64,000 nt of DNA from a virus: positions 1-64,000 of IMG/VR virus record IMGVR_UViG_3300020183_000007; one strand, 5' to 3'. This document shows positions 1 through 7,346 of the stretch, one piece after another. Both the position numbers and the translations under genes were made by a program. Numbering within the stretch: position 1 is the first letter of the stretch; every line of letters begins with the position of its first letter. The notes beneath the pieces are model-generated. The model did not search any database. It was not told where the DNA came from and worked only from the letters and a program-made list of their open reading frames with translations.

Positions 1-279
1 AACTCTTCCATACTTTTCTTTCTTATCAATAATAGTTTCAATTTTGACTTTATGATTTGCTGCGGTTAGCCATTGGTCAGTAAATTCTTTTGCCGCTAAT
101 CCCATTTTCTTTTCTTCAACATTAGAAGTTCTACTTTCAGGTGTATTAACTCCATATAATCGAACTCTACCCTTCTTCAACACATCAAAGCCAAGATCAA
201 TAATGATATCAAAAGTATCACCATCAACAACCTTTTTTACTTCAGCATTATATATCCACGGGTTTAATTTATCTGACAT
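1..279 (-). CDS. Thermonuclease (SNase-like), C-terminus cut by window edge
   Basis: The first 93 codons of a staphylococcal-nuclease-type protein are visible; the rest lies outside the window. Residues about 15-50 carry the family signature: a VVDGDTFD metal-binding strand, then RVRLYGVNTPESR, which supplies the equivalents of SNase Arg35 and Glu43. KYGRV at the cut edge matches the segment holding Arg87. The usual Asp40 is Asn here (VNTPE). The family cleaves DNA and RNA using calcium. There is no signal peptide in the visible part, so an intracellular role or a virion role is possible. The ATG follows directly on the TAA of the methyltransferase gene, with AGGAG inside that gene's end, so the two are probably translated together. 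A second SNase-like domain ends the giant protein at 32559-43715. Confidence 0.85.
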   Translation of the reverse strand, partial: MSDKLNPWIYNAEVKKVVDGDTFDIIIDLGFDVLKKGRVRLYGVNTPESRTSNVEEKKMGLAAKEFTDQWLTAANHKVKIETIIDKKEKYGRV

Positions 280-1173
280 TTATATCTCCTTAATTTGATT
301 AACTATCCAATATATTACAGGGGAAACAGCCCCATTGCCACACATTTTATATCTAACATTATCAGAATTATATTTACCATCAGCTCTATATAGAGTATGA
401 TTATCTGGCCAACCCATCAATCTTTCGCATTCTAAAGGTGTAAATTCTCTAACGCATAGACTGTTATTGTCTTCTACTACAATTAAATTTTCTCCTCTAC
501 TTGAGGGCTTTCCTCCTTTGCCACCGCTTCTAAGGCAGCTAGCAATCTTTTCGGAAAAATACTCTTGTTTGCTAACATTCTTCTGAGAATTCCCCGAGCC
601 GCTTTTGCTGACAGGTAATATTTTTTCGGGACATCTTTGTGCTGTTGCATGATCGAAGACAGATATAAGGTATATTCTTTTTCTTCGCTGGGGCACTCCA
701 AAGTATTGTGCATCCAGGACTGCCCATTCCGAGAAATGCGCCCCTGCTTCATCCATTTCGTAGAGGACTTGCCCAAAGTCGGCACCTGCGTTGGATGATA
801 AGGCGCCCGTAACATTTTCCCAGATTGAAATTTTTGGATATTCTCCATTTGTCTTTTCTCTCATCTCTTTAATTATTCTAATCGCCTCATAAAATAAAAC
901 AGATTGCTCTGCATTTAATCCAATTTTATTACCGGCACTTGATAAATCTTGACAAGGTGAACCAAAAACTATCAAATCTACTGCGGGGAGATCATATCCG
1001 TTAACATCTTTTATATCACGATACTTTGGAACATTGGGCCAGTGATATGATAACACTTGTTGACAATTTTGATCAATTTCAACCTGAAAAGTGCACTGAA
1101 GACCTGCAAAGTCTAAGCCTATATCTATCCCACCAGCCCCTGCAAACAAAGAGCCATAGCTTTTTATGGGCAA
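280..1173 (-). CDS. C5 cytosine DNA methyltransferase
   Basis: A 297-aa DNA (cytosine-5-)-methyltransferase that transfers methyl from S-adenosylmethionine to cytosine in a short recognition site. The ordered motifs are visible: motif I FAGAGG at residues 10-15, motif IV with catalytic Cys in GSPCQ (Cys74), motif VI ENV at 119-121, motif VIII QRRKR at 162-166, a variable target-recognition stretch at about 175-235, motif IX around REFTPLECERLMGWPD, and motif X KMCGNGAVSPV near the C-terminus. The length is normal for a compact enzyme. The start is TTG, one base after the stop of the glycosyltransferase gene, with a weak AGAGAT upstream; the first motif begins only nine residues later, which supports this start. 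No restriction endonuclease is visible beside it, so protection of phage DNA from host restriction is the simplest role. The specificity cannot be read. Confidence 0.93.
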   Translation of the reverse strand: MPIKSYGSLFAGAGGIDIGLDFAGLQCTFQVEIDQNCQQVLSYHWPNVPKYRDIKDVNGYDLPAVDLIVFGSPCQDLSSAGNKIGLNAEQSVLFYEAIRIIKEMREKTNGEYPKISIWENVTGALSSNAGADFGQVLYEMDEAGAHFSEWAVLDAQYFGVPQRRKRIYLISVFDHATAQRCPEKILPVSKSGSGNSQKNVSKQEYFSEKIASCLRSGGKGGKPSSRGENLIVVEDNNSLCVREFTPLECERLMGWPDNHTLYRADGKYNSDNVRYKMCGNGAVSPVIYWIVNQIKEI

Positions 1174-1174
1174 T

Positions 1175-1966
1175 TTAATCTCTTTCTATTCCCATGAAAT
1201 CACAAGCTTTTCTAAATATATCTCTGCTGATTGGAAACTTACCATCTGCCTCACTTCCAACACTCGATGACTTATGCCAGCTATGTCCTATAGAAATAGA
1301 TCCATCATAAAAAACCTTATAGCCTTTATGTCTAGCAAAATAAGAGCACCAAGTTTCTTCATAATAATGTGGCGTAGGAAGAAATGCTCCTGTAGCGTAT
1401 GGATACATCTTTCTATATTGCTCATCATTTGTTAGCGAATCCCAAACGCTTCGCCTAATAAAGTAAGCTGAACCAGAAACAGTAACGCATTCAACCATAT
1501 CTCTATATAAAATATCATTAGGGTCATGCTCTTTCCAGCCCCTATGCTTTGGATCAACATTGGACCCAACAATGCCAGCGTGAGTTATGAAACCATTTTC
1601 GTCTCTTTGCTTTGGTCCAAGAATATCTATAAACGTATTTTGCGAAAAAGAATCCATAGCCGCGCTAACAGAATAACTGTCCATCCATACATCAGCATTT
1701 AGAAGACATATAATTTCAGAACTACCTATAGCAGCTAGCTGATTACATGCAGCCGAATAACCTACGTTATCATTAAATTTAACATCATCAATATGATATC
1801 TTTTATCATTTGATTTTATCCACTTTTGCGTGTCATCAGAAGAATTATTATCTGCTATATAAAGATTCCACTTTTTGTCTACCAGATGCAAGTCGTTATG
1901 AAGACAATCTAAAAATCTATTTAGCAGATGCCTAGTATTATAATTAACTATACATAAATCAATCAT
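1175..1966 (-). CDS. Glycosyltransferase family 2 (GT-A fold)
   Basis: A 263-aa GT2-type glycosyltransferase. The N-terminus MIDLCIVNYNTR is a typical first strand of the GT-A fold. Further on are ADNNSSDD (nucleotide-sugar binding), NVGYSAACNQ, and LLNADVWMD, where NAD takes the place of the metal-binding DxD. These are hallmarks of rhamnosyltransferase-like GT2 enzymes, which use nucleotide sugars. The ORF extends 13 codons further upstream, but the internal ATG at 1966 matches the family N-terminus and overlaps the preceding gene's stop by eight bases. No membrane segment or signal peptide is evident. The acceptor is unknown: phage GT2 enzymes may act on DNA bases, virion proteins or the host surface. 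The neighbouring DNA methyltransferase makes a DNA substrate conceivable but does not show it. Confidence 0.85.
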   Translation of the reverse strand: MIDLCIVNYNTRHLLNRFLDCLHNDLHLVDKKWNLYIADNNSSDDTQKWIKSNDKRYHIDDVKFNDNVGYSAACNQLAAIGSSEIICLLNADVWMDSYSVSAAMDSFSQNTFIDILGPKQRDENGFITHAGIVGSNVDPKHRGWKEHDPNDILYRDMVECVTVSGSAYFIRRSVWDSLTNDEQYRKMYPYATGAFLPTPHYYEETWCSYFARHKGYKVFYDGSISIGHSWHKSSSVGSEADGKFPISRDIFRKACDFMGIERD

Positions 1967-2222
1967 TGATTGCTCTTTCTGTATCGGTAATTGCAGTGAA
2001 TGCATTCTGTGGACTCATACCAAAATCAACTAAATGAAGAAACTCGTCTTCAGCATATCCTATGGTCTTTGAACCGTAAAATTCAGTTAAACGATTAAGG
2101 TACTGCGCAATATTTGGTTGATTGTTTTTTTGTATTAGTCTCTTTTGAGAACTTAATCTACCAATAACTGATCCTATAGCAAACATGGCTAACAAGAATG
2201 CTGCTTTTTCACCATTCTTCAT
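1959..2222 (-). CDS. Small membrane-anchored protein, unknown function
   Basis: I do not recognise this protein. From the preferred ATG at 2222 it is 87 aa: a short basic N-terminus (MKNGEK), one hydrophobic segment (AAFLLAMFAIGSVIGRL, about residues 7-23), then a soluble tail of mixed charge with GYAEDEFLHLVDFGMSP. The layout suggests an N-terminal anchor with the body in the cytoplasm. The reading frame is open upstream to 2336, but those codons overlap the preceding gene. ATGs at 2231, 2228 and 2222 all lie next to that gene's stop, so the start is uncertain by three codons. The stop overlaps the start of the glycosyltransferase gene, implying coupled translation. Confidence 0.55.
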   Translation of the reverse strand: MKNGEKAAFLLAMFAIGSVIGRLSSQKRLIQKNNQPNIAQYLNRLTEFYGSKTIGYAEDEFLHLVDFGMSPQNAFTAITDTERAIND

Positions 2223-2442
2223 ATTCATCATCTTGCATTTCGTGACGATTTTCATAAGCTTGCGCCCTAACCATATCTGCAACATCTTTATAGTATTGAA
2301 CATATTGCTCTTCTGCGTCCATGGAAACATAGTCATAAGTTTCCGCTATATGCAGGGCTATGTCATACGGCATGACAATTGCTGTATCATCTACGTTTAG
2401 TTTTAAGCTAATTTTTTTCTTGTACGATTGCTTCTTGCTCAT
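2209..2442 (-). CDS. Hypothetical 77-aa protein
   Basis: A 77-aa protein without a recognised domain. It starts with a Lys-rich stretch (MSKKQSYKKK) followed by a probable beta/alpha body and ends in a very acidic tail (MQDDEYEEW). A good GGAAG ribosome-binding site lies seven bases before the ATG. It overlaps the 3' end of the upstream gene by 35 bases, typical of compact phage gene blocks. Nothing in the sequence points to a function. Confidence 0.6.
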   Translation of the reverse strand: MSKKQSYKKKISLKLNVDDTAIVMPYDIALHIAETYDYVSMDAEEQYVQYYKDVADMVRAQAYENRHEMQDDEYEEW

Positions 2443-2641
2443 TGCTTTCTTCCTGATTATTTACTCTATGTATACTAATGCTGCCGGTGTCTGGTTCAAA
2501 TGTTATAAAAAAAACATTTTTATCATTTGCCGAATAACCTTCTGGCGGCGGACTTTCCAACGCAATCTTTTTAGAAGAACAACCATATATTTGACTATGC
2601 TCTTTATAGACTAGAATATAGTTTAATTTAGCTGCTGGCAC
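2408..2641 (-). CDS. Hypothetical 77-aa protein (GTG start)
   Basis: A 77-aa protein starting with GTG at 2641, supported by AGAGGT eight bases upstream. It looks like a small beta-rich domain (NYILVYKEHSQIYG, then NVFFITFEPDTGSISIHRV) with a charged, probably disordered C-terminus (NNQEESNEQE). No family recognised. It overlaps the next gene by 35 bases. It is preceded by a 67-base AT-rich gap containing only weak promoter-like hexamers. Confidence 0.55.
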   Translation of the reverse strand: MPAAKLNYILVYKEHSQIYGCSSKKIALESPPPEGYSANDKNVFFITFEPDTGSISIHRVNNQEESNEQEAIVQEKN

Positions 2642-2708
2642 TTTTTACCTCTATAGTTTATATTCAGCGTATTGCCACAATAAATATCTTTTATTAAAGT
2701 GAAGTTAA

Positions 2709-2882
2709 TTACCATATTAGCAGAATCCCAGCTATAAATCCACTTATAATTGCTAATGCAACAGCAACTCTTCTTGATGCTACCTTAGTAGAGTCTAAGG
2801 ATTGCTGAAATACTTGCAACGATATGCACCAATTAATCATAAATGAAAATAAGATTAGCTTTAATATATCTAGGGCAATCAT
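2709..2882 (-). CDS. Small two-helix membrane protein (57 aa)
   Basis: A short ORF between the thyX stop and the gap before 2641. Its ATG overlaps the TGA of thyX in an ATGA arrangement (2882-2879). The translation is 57 aa, with an N-terminal hydrophobic helix (LKLILFSFMINWCISL), a polar linker with KVASRR, and a second hydrophobic helix (VAVALAIISGFIAGILLIW) ending at the stop. Two short helices joined by a basic loop recall holins, spanins or other phage membrane proteins, but there is no specific match. The stop-start overlap and clean membrane topology argue that it is real. Expression is presumably coupled to thyX. Confidence 0.6.
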   Translation of the reverse strand: MIALDILKLILFSFMINWCISLQVFQQSLDSTKVASRRVAVALAIISGFIAGILLIW

Positions 2883-3580
2883 AATTCACCAATAAGTAGT
2901 GGTATAGAAACTGGAAACTTATCTATTATTAAATCTCTTACTGCAAGGGCGTAAAGTTGTATTTCTTTTTGCGAGTCTTCGGCCAATCTCTGAGAGAGAA
3001 ACAATGCTATCGACTGAAGACTGCAAGACCATCTATAAATTACATACATACCATAAGCTGGCAAAAACAATCTTGCTTGCTCAGGTGCTACACCAGAATT
3101 TATTGCCATAGCATAGTGTGCCTCCCCCTGCTCTACGTAATCCAGCAGTTGTTGGGTCAATATTGCCCCAGTCCAAGGATCTACGGGGCCACCAGATCCC
3201 TGCTTTTTATTATCTGCAGCTAATCTCCAGTCATCTTTTAGCGGTACATAAAACTCTGGATCCATGGTAATATAACGTCTACTAGATTCATTCCAGGAAT
3301 CCATTGTATGATCTGCGCCAACAACATATTTCCAATGCTGACGCGCAACCATTAAAGGTGCCTTTAACTCAAAGGTGGCAAAGGCGTGTCTGAAGGGGGA
3401 CATATGATTTTCCCTAGCCAAAAAATGCAGTAATCGTCCATCTGCTACAGACATCTCTGTAGACTCTTTGGCAAATGAAGCTCTTGCTGCATTCACTATG
3501 GAAAGGTCAGAGCCCATAACATCTACAAGTCTAACATAGCCTTTATCTAAAACTTCTATAGAATTAATAACTTTCTCCAT
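2879..3580 (-). CDS. thyX: FAD-dependent thymidylate synthase ThyX
   Basis: A 233-aa flavin-dependent thymidylate synthase, converting dUMP to dTMP with methylenetetrahydrofolate, FAD and NADPH. The recognisable core is SPFRHAFATFELKAPLMVARQ followed by a signature region ending SWNESSRRY. The classical RHR of the ThyX motif is replaced by a WKYVVG-type stretch, as in the phage-type variant in which VARQ is followed by a lysine-containing segment and NExSRRY. The C-terminal half includes RWSCSLQSIALFLSQRL, consistent with the tetramer interface. The ORF is open to 3643, but those codons overlap the upstream gene. The ATG at 3580 (MEKVINSIEVLDKG) fits the family start and overlaps that gene by 17 bases. 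It sits just after the ribonucleotide reductase, so the two form a DNA-precursor block. Confidence 0.9.
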   Translation of the reverse strand: MEKVINSIEVLDKGYVRLVDVMGSDLSIVNAARASFAKESTEMSVADGRLLHFLARENHMSPFRHAFATFELKAPLMVARQHWKYVVGADHTMDSWNESSRRYITMDPEFYVPLKDDWRLAADNKKQGSGGPVDPWTGAILTQQLLDYVEQGEAHYAMAINSGVAPEQARLFLPAYGMYVIYRWSCSLQSIALFLSQRLAEDSQKEIQLYALAVRDLIIDKFPVSIPLLIGEL

Positions 3581-3917
3581 TTTCAGATTCATCCTCTTCA
3601 AAATCTTCATCATCATCAATTGTAAAAATAATAAAATTTTCACTTATAGAATCATTGAAATCTTCAGACATTCTATACAGTAAACCTAACTTTTCAAACT
3701 CTTCACTACCAGGTTGAGCCAAATTAGACTCACCCTCATTCATTCCTTCTATTATTTCTGCTATGTTATTCAGAGCGTCAATTAATGATCTTTGTATCAA
3801 CAACAAGTCTTTGATTGCTAACGGACCATCTTTGAAGCAACTTTCGGAAAAGTCTTTTAATTCCTCTGAATTAATTATCTCAGAAAACTTTTTTTCAAAA
3901 TCAGGATCTTCGGGCAT
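3564..3917 (-). CDS. Hypothetical acidic protein (117 aa)
   Basis: A 117-aa strongly acidic protein lying between the ribonucleotide reductase and ThyX genes. It is predicted mostly helical (for example KDLLLIQRSLIDALNNIAEIIEGM at about residues 37-60, quoted only to show the amphipathic pattern), with a C-terminal run of Asp and Glu (DDDEDFEEDE). AAGGTG lies a few bases before the ATG, which comes one base after the upstream stop. No family recognised. The context suggests a possible accessory role in nucleotide metabolism, but the sequence does not demonstrate it. Confidence 0.6.
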   Translation of the reverse strand: MPEDPDFEKKFSEIINSEELKDFSESCFKDGPLAIKDLLLIQRSLIDALNNIAEIIEGMNEGESNLAQPGSEEFEKLGLLYRMSEDFNDSISENFIIFTIDDDEDFEEDESENGESY

Positions 3918-3918
3918 A

Positions 3919-5976
3919 TCACACCTTTAAATTATCTTTTATAAACCTAATTTCGCATGAATCAGTTGTGCAATACTGCTCCCCTATAGCATCAGCAGCA
4001 AGCCCAGCGTATATTCCATCTAAATCTATCGGTAATAGGTTTTTTGAGCAGTTATCATAATCATTTTCATCTATCTGCGTATAAGGCATTTGTGGATAAA
4101 CAAAATTTCCCTGGGGCAAAAATGACACAGTCTTCAGCTGGCCATCGTACATGTGAAGAACTGTACCAACATGATGTTTTTCTTCTTTTGCATCAAATGA
4201 TATTGTAACTGAAACAGAATTGTCAGACCAATATCTCTGAGCTGTTGCAGCTAGGGACATTTTTTCAAAGATTGTTACATCTTTTTCTGATCTACGAGAA
4301 TCTGACTTTATTGGGAAAAAAACAACAGATGTAGTATCTGGTGATTCAGAAGCTGGCTCTACTATATAATTAGCCATTTTAAATAGCGGTAACATTGCAT
4401 CGTCGTTTGCGAATCTAATCGCTCTCAGAAAATATTTACCACCAGGGGTCCAATGTACTCCTGGAGATTCTCCGGCCAAAATAGAAACTGTACCAGAGGG
4501 TTTTATGGTAGTGGTTTTGATTGACTCACGTATACCTAACCATTCTGAATAAATATTGTCATATCTTTGAACAGTTTGATAACCATTATCCAACCACTCT
4601 CTTAATACGGGCAAGCCTAGTCTATCGGCAAAGTTTGCAACACCGGAAACTGATGTACCGATTCTACGGTTTCTTTGCATGATAGCATTTGTTTCTTCCC
4701 AATGAGTTGGAAGAAGCGTTACCGTTTTAGCATATAGGTACGCAAACTTCAAAGTTCTCTTAAAATCCTCCAAAGAATCATGCCTATTCAAGTATGTTTC
4801 AACTAGTGTGCAGCATTCATAAGACTCAAGGGATTGCTCTGCGCATGGATTATATCCTGCTACACGATGATCTTTATTATTTGGTGGATCCGCTAATCTT
4901 CCATATTTTCGTGACATGTCCATCCAAATTACACCTGGCTCACCGTTTCTAGATATTCCATCAACGATACTTGACAAATCTGTTCCAACAGATGTTTCTA
5001 CAGAGTTATTGGACATCCATCCCCAACCAGGAGCTTCTGCTAAATAGGAGTTTCTTTCCGGAAACTTTTCAGAATTCTTAAGATTTAAAAAGTTTTGGTC
5101 ATCCAAGCGCCCAATCAATAGCTCTGCCGATCTACGAACATTTCCAGATACAACACAAACACCTATAGTGTTACCAATATCAGCTATGTCAACTCTAGTT
5201 AATTTTTGCCCAGCTCTACCTTCAAACATCTTTCTAACATGATTGTGGAGCCTAATAAGTGGATCTGCGCCTGCTGCAGTGCCGCCAAATGTTTTAATTG
5301 CAGTACCCAAGGGCCTAATTAAGGAGTAATCAAATTCTAATGGGTTTTGATCTGGCTTTAAATACGAATTGATTAGAGCAACAACAGAGTTAACCCAACC
5401 TTCACGAGAATCCTCGATGGTATCTATGACCATTGGTCTGGTAGGCTCATAGATATTAAAATCTTTATCAGCGCCTTTGTCGTCAAATCCTACGCCCACA
5501 CCCAGCATTGATGCCTCCATAAGAAAGCCGAATGGCTTAGCGGGATTTGCTTTTGTCATTTCTGAGGTGCTAACAAAAGCGCAGTTCTGCAAAGCAGCAG
5601 AGTTTCTTTGCACCATCACCAGAGGGGTGCCCATAACCCAAAGCCCTCGACCAGGAGGTGTCCACTTTAAATTAAACAATCTATCAAAAGCTTCTTTGGC
5701 AGACGCTTGAGCCTTGATATCATTCCATGGTAGTCTATTTTTTTTGCAGTGTTCTTTTTGCAGAGAATACATTCCGTTAATTACTCGTTCACATACATCA
5801 ACCCAAGTTTCTTTAGTGCCATTTTCTTTGATTCTAGAATATGTTCTTAGAAATGTAATTTCTCCGACAGAATTACCTGCAGCATCTGCATAGCCGAACG
5901 GCGCCTTAACCTTTTTGTATGTCTCCACAAAATCATCACTTAAACGAAAAGTGAATAAAGATAAACCCTCAGACAT
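3919..5976 (-). CDS. nrdJ: Class II (adenosylcobalamin-dependent) ribonucleoside triphosphate reductase
   Basis: A 685-aa monomeric class II ribonucleotide reductase of the Lactobacillus leichmannii RTPR type, reducing ribonucleotides to deoxyribonucleotides with a radical generated from adenosylcobalamin. Visible signatures: WTPPGRGLWVMGT, then QNCAF (about residue 129, first active-site Cys), GVGVGFDDKG, SGNVRRSAE, NPCAEQSLESYECC (about residue 375, thiyl-radical and partner cysteines), GTSVSGVANF, IKPSGTVSILAG, and a C-terminal redox pair CTTDSC with C-x4-C spacing. It is somewhat shorter than the roughly 740-aa reference enzyme. AGGAG lies six bases before the ATG. A cobalamin-dependent enzyme works with or without oxygen but needs host B12, which hints at a B12-making or B12-importing host. 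Confidence 0.95.
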   Translation of the reverse strand: MSEGLSLFTFRLSDDFVETYKKVKAPFGYADAAGNSVGEITFLRTYSRIKENGTKETWVDVCERVINGMYSLQKEHCKKNRLPWNDIKAQASAKEAFDRLFNLKWTPPGRGLWVMGTPLVMVQRNSAALQNCAFVSTSEMTKANPAKPFGFLMEASMLGVGVGFDDKGADKDFNIYEPTRPMVIDTIEDSREGWVNSVVALINSYLKPDQNPLEFDYSLIRPLGTAIKTFGGTAAGADPLIRLHNHVRKMFEGRAGQKLTRVDIADIGNTIGVCVVSGNVRRSAELLIGRLDDQNFLNLKNSEKFPERNSYLAEAPGWGWMSNNSVETSVGTDLSSIVDGISRNGEPGVIWMDMSRKYGRLADPPNNKDHRVAGYNPCAEQSLESYECCTLVETYLNRHDSLEDFKRTLKFAYLYAKTVTLLPTHWEETNAIMQRNRRIGTSVSGVANFADRLGLPVLREWLDNGYQTVQRYDNIYSEWLGIRESIKTTTIKPSGTVSILAGESPGVHWTPGGKYFLRAIRFANDDAMLPLFKMANYIVEPASESPDTTSVVFFPIKSDSRRSEKDVTIFEKMSLAATAQRYWSDNSVSVTISFDAKEEKHHVGTVLHMYDGQLKTVSFLPQGNFVYPQMPYTQIDENDYDNCSKNLLPIDLDGIYAGLAADAIGEQYCTTDSCEIRFIKDNLKV

Positions 5977-5977
5977 T

Positions 5978-6676
5978 TTATACTCCTACCTTTTTAATAT
6001 ATTTATTGTTTGTTTTATTCAACTCTGCTAATTTTATTTTTTTTATTTCATTTATAGAATACACTTTGTGTATTTGTTTCTCAAAAAAGTATCCACTTCT
6101 CCAATTGAATACTTTGTCCACATTTTGCTTATGATTCATAAATATGTTACAAATAACTGCTCCACCATACACCTTAACTAAATTAGAAAACTTGACTTTT
6201 AAACTCTCCATATCTATTTTAAAACAATTTTCGTTTTCTTCCGTTCTTTGGTAAAGCCAATTATAAGCCTGCCTAGTTATTGGCGAAACATCAATTGGAT
6301 CTATGACTCCAATCTCTATTGCCTGATTTCTAAGTTCAACAACCTTTAAATCTTCTTTGAGAATATCTATATACATCGAAAACCAATCATGCTTATTAAA
6401 TTGAGCCCAACCGGTACACCAAAAAAGCAAATTAGTTGGCGGATCTGGTATAGTCGTATTTTCCATGAATGGCAGTATTGTTGCGCAACTAATTGCCTTT
6501 TTAACATGTTCTTTAGCTAGCTCTTGATCATGAAGTTTATTAATAGAATTAGTCCATAAAGTATTTATTGATTGCTCCCAACTAACATCAGCAACATATA
6601 GTTTTAAATATTTTTCTGCAACGGGAAAGGGCAGAGACTTGTTTGCTATTGCTTCTCGAAGCTCTTGTATAGACAT
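5978..6676 (-). CDS. Hypothetical protein (232 aa)
   Basis: A 232-aa protein that I cannot assign. It looks largely alpha-helical, with a central Trp-rich stretch (NLLFWCTGWAQFNKHDWF at about residues 80-100) and a Lys-rich C-terminus (KIKLAELNKTNNKYIKKVGV). No metal-binding or nucleotide-binding motif is obvious, nor a membrane segment. AGGA lies eight bases before the ATG. It is the first gene after the terminator at 6742-6764 and ends one base before the ribonucleotide reductase gene, so it heads the metabolic block. Confidence 0.6.
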   Translation of the reverse strand: MSIQELREAIANKSLPFPVAEKYLKLYVADVSWEQSINTLWTNSINKLHDQELAKEHVKKAISCATILPFMENTTIPDPPTNLLFWCTGWAQFNKHDWFSMYIDILKEDLKVVELRNQAIEIGVIDPIDVSPITRQAYNWLYQRTEENENCFKIDMESLKVKFSNLVKVYGGAVICNIFMNHKQNVDKVFNWRSGYFFEKQIHKVYSINEIKKIKLAELNKTNNKYIKKVGV

Positions 6677-6741
6677 CTTTAATCCTAAATAACCTCACAT
6701 AAATTAGTTTAAACATATATATTTGCCAGTATAAAGAGACA

Positions 6742-6764
6742 GCCCCGTCAACTTCAGACGGGGC
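6742..6764 (-). terminator. Hairpin terminator after the holin gene
   Basis: A perfect 8-bp G+C-rich stem, GCCCCGTC paired with GACGGGGC, with a 7-base loop. On the minus strand it is followed by TGTCTCTTTAT, a moderate T-rich tail. It separates the structural/lysis block from the nucleotide-metabolism block. Confidence 0.8.
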
Positions 6765-6789
6765 CGCTCCTCTATCGACTTTCTGACAG

Positions 6790-6822
6790 ATACATTATAT
6801 CACGTCATAGCCACTATGTAAT
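6790..6822 (-). promoter_or_regulatory. Probable sigma70-type promoter with extended -10
   Basis: On the minus strand, TATAAT (6799-6794) is preceded by TGA, giving an extended -10, and by ATTACA (6822-6817; four of six match TTGACA) at a 17-base spacing. The start point would be near 6787. It fires towards the terminator at 6764-6742, so it would give a short RNA unless transcription reads through. The 13-mer TGATATAATGTAT recurs exactly at 57189-57177. Confidence 0.55.
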
Positions 6823-6828
6823 ACTAAA

Positions 6829-7029
6829 TTAACTCTTTATAGTTGCTGCGCTTTTTGCATCACCAATTTTTGTAGCGGCAAAACCTTTGATAACGCTAAT
6901 CCCAGCAGCAACTGCTGCGGTTGTAGCGGACTTAAGTTCATCAACCCCGCCAACAGTATAAACTGCCACAAAAGCTTGAACCGCAGTCCATATTGCTCTT
7001 TCAATAATATCTTTGTGTAATTTAGTCAT
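6829..7029 (-). CDS. Putative holin (r1t-like)
   Basis: A 66-aa protein with two hydrophobic segments: RAIWTAVQAFVAVYTVGGV at about residues 11-29 and a second, weaker one, TTAAVAAGISVIKGFAATKI. A short charged N-terminus (MTKLHKDIIE) precedes them and a polar tail (DAKSAATIKS) follows. The order ER-AIWTAVQAF-then-GG recalls the phage r1t holin family, small inner-membrane proteins that form pores for lysis. It follows another small membrane protein with a 4-base overlap and is the last gene before a terminator, a usual place for a lysis gene. No separate endolysin lies next to it. The only peptidoglycan hydrolase in the window is the tail-associated one at 30227. Confidence 0.65.
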   Translation of the reverse strand: MTKLHKDIIERAIWTAVQAFVAVYTVGGVDELKSATTAAVAAGISVIKGFAATKIGDAKSAATIKS

Positions 7030-7346
7030 ATAACTCCCTTGTTAAGAATACTTTTTCTAACCAGCTTCTCTATAAGAAGATGAAAAGTTAAACCTAACCA
7101 CACTCCTACTGGTATAATTGCTGTTAATGGTTTTTCAGTTAATCTCCAAAAAGATCTAGTTAAAGTTTCAATCTTTCTGGACTTTATAGCGTACACGTCG
7201 TAAGCTATAATTCCTAATACTAATGCGCCCCAAGCGGTTATCCCGCTTTTTCTTTCCTCTTTTTCAAGAATTAAGGGAGCGCATGTAATATTAGAGAGCT
7301 TTAGCCGAAGGCACTCCGTACCACTCTTGAACTTTTTCACGACCAT
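7026..7346 (-). CDS. Small membrane protein upstream of holin
   Basis: A protein of about 106 aa with two hydrophobic segments: ITAWGALVLGIIAYDVYAI and PLTAIIPVGVWLGLTFHLLI, joined by a basic linker (KSRKIETLTRSFWR). The layout matches the small membrane proteins encoded beside holins in many actinobacterial phages (DUF7427-like), with a helix containing G-I-x-AY-D/E followed by a second helix. The start is awkward. No in-frame ATG or GTG occurs between the upstream gene's stop and the first helix, so the best start is ATG at 7346 (GGAG three bases before) or GTG at 7340 (GGAG nine bases before). Both lie inside the preceding gene, giving an overlap of about 50 bases. A non-standard start such as ATT nearer the helix is also possible. 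Confidence 0.6.
   Translation of the reverse strand: MVVKKFKSGTECLRLKLSNITCAPLILEKEERKSGITAWGALVLGIIAYDVYAIKSRKIETLTRSFWRLTEKPLTAIIPVGVWLGLTFHLLIEKLVRKSILNKGVI

Noticed and set aside
483-848. An open frame on the minus strand overlapping the methyltransferase in another frame
   Set aside because: It lies entirely inside the methyltransferase, whose ordered motifs fix the true frame.
1967-2005. Upstream start of the glycosyltransferase at 2005
   Set aside because: The 13 extra residues precede the normal first strand of the GT2 fold and overlap the previous gene more deeply; ATG at 1966 fits the family.
2185-2614. Plus-strand open frames in the small-gene region
   Set aside because: They are antisense to well-spaced minus-strand genes with ribosome-binding sites and have hydrophobic, low-complexity products typical of antisense AT-rich DNA.
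2657-2685. Possible promoter (TATAAA) in the gap before 2641
   Set aside because: No acceptable -35 or extended -10; AT-rich spacer gives such hexamers by chance.
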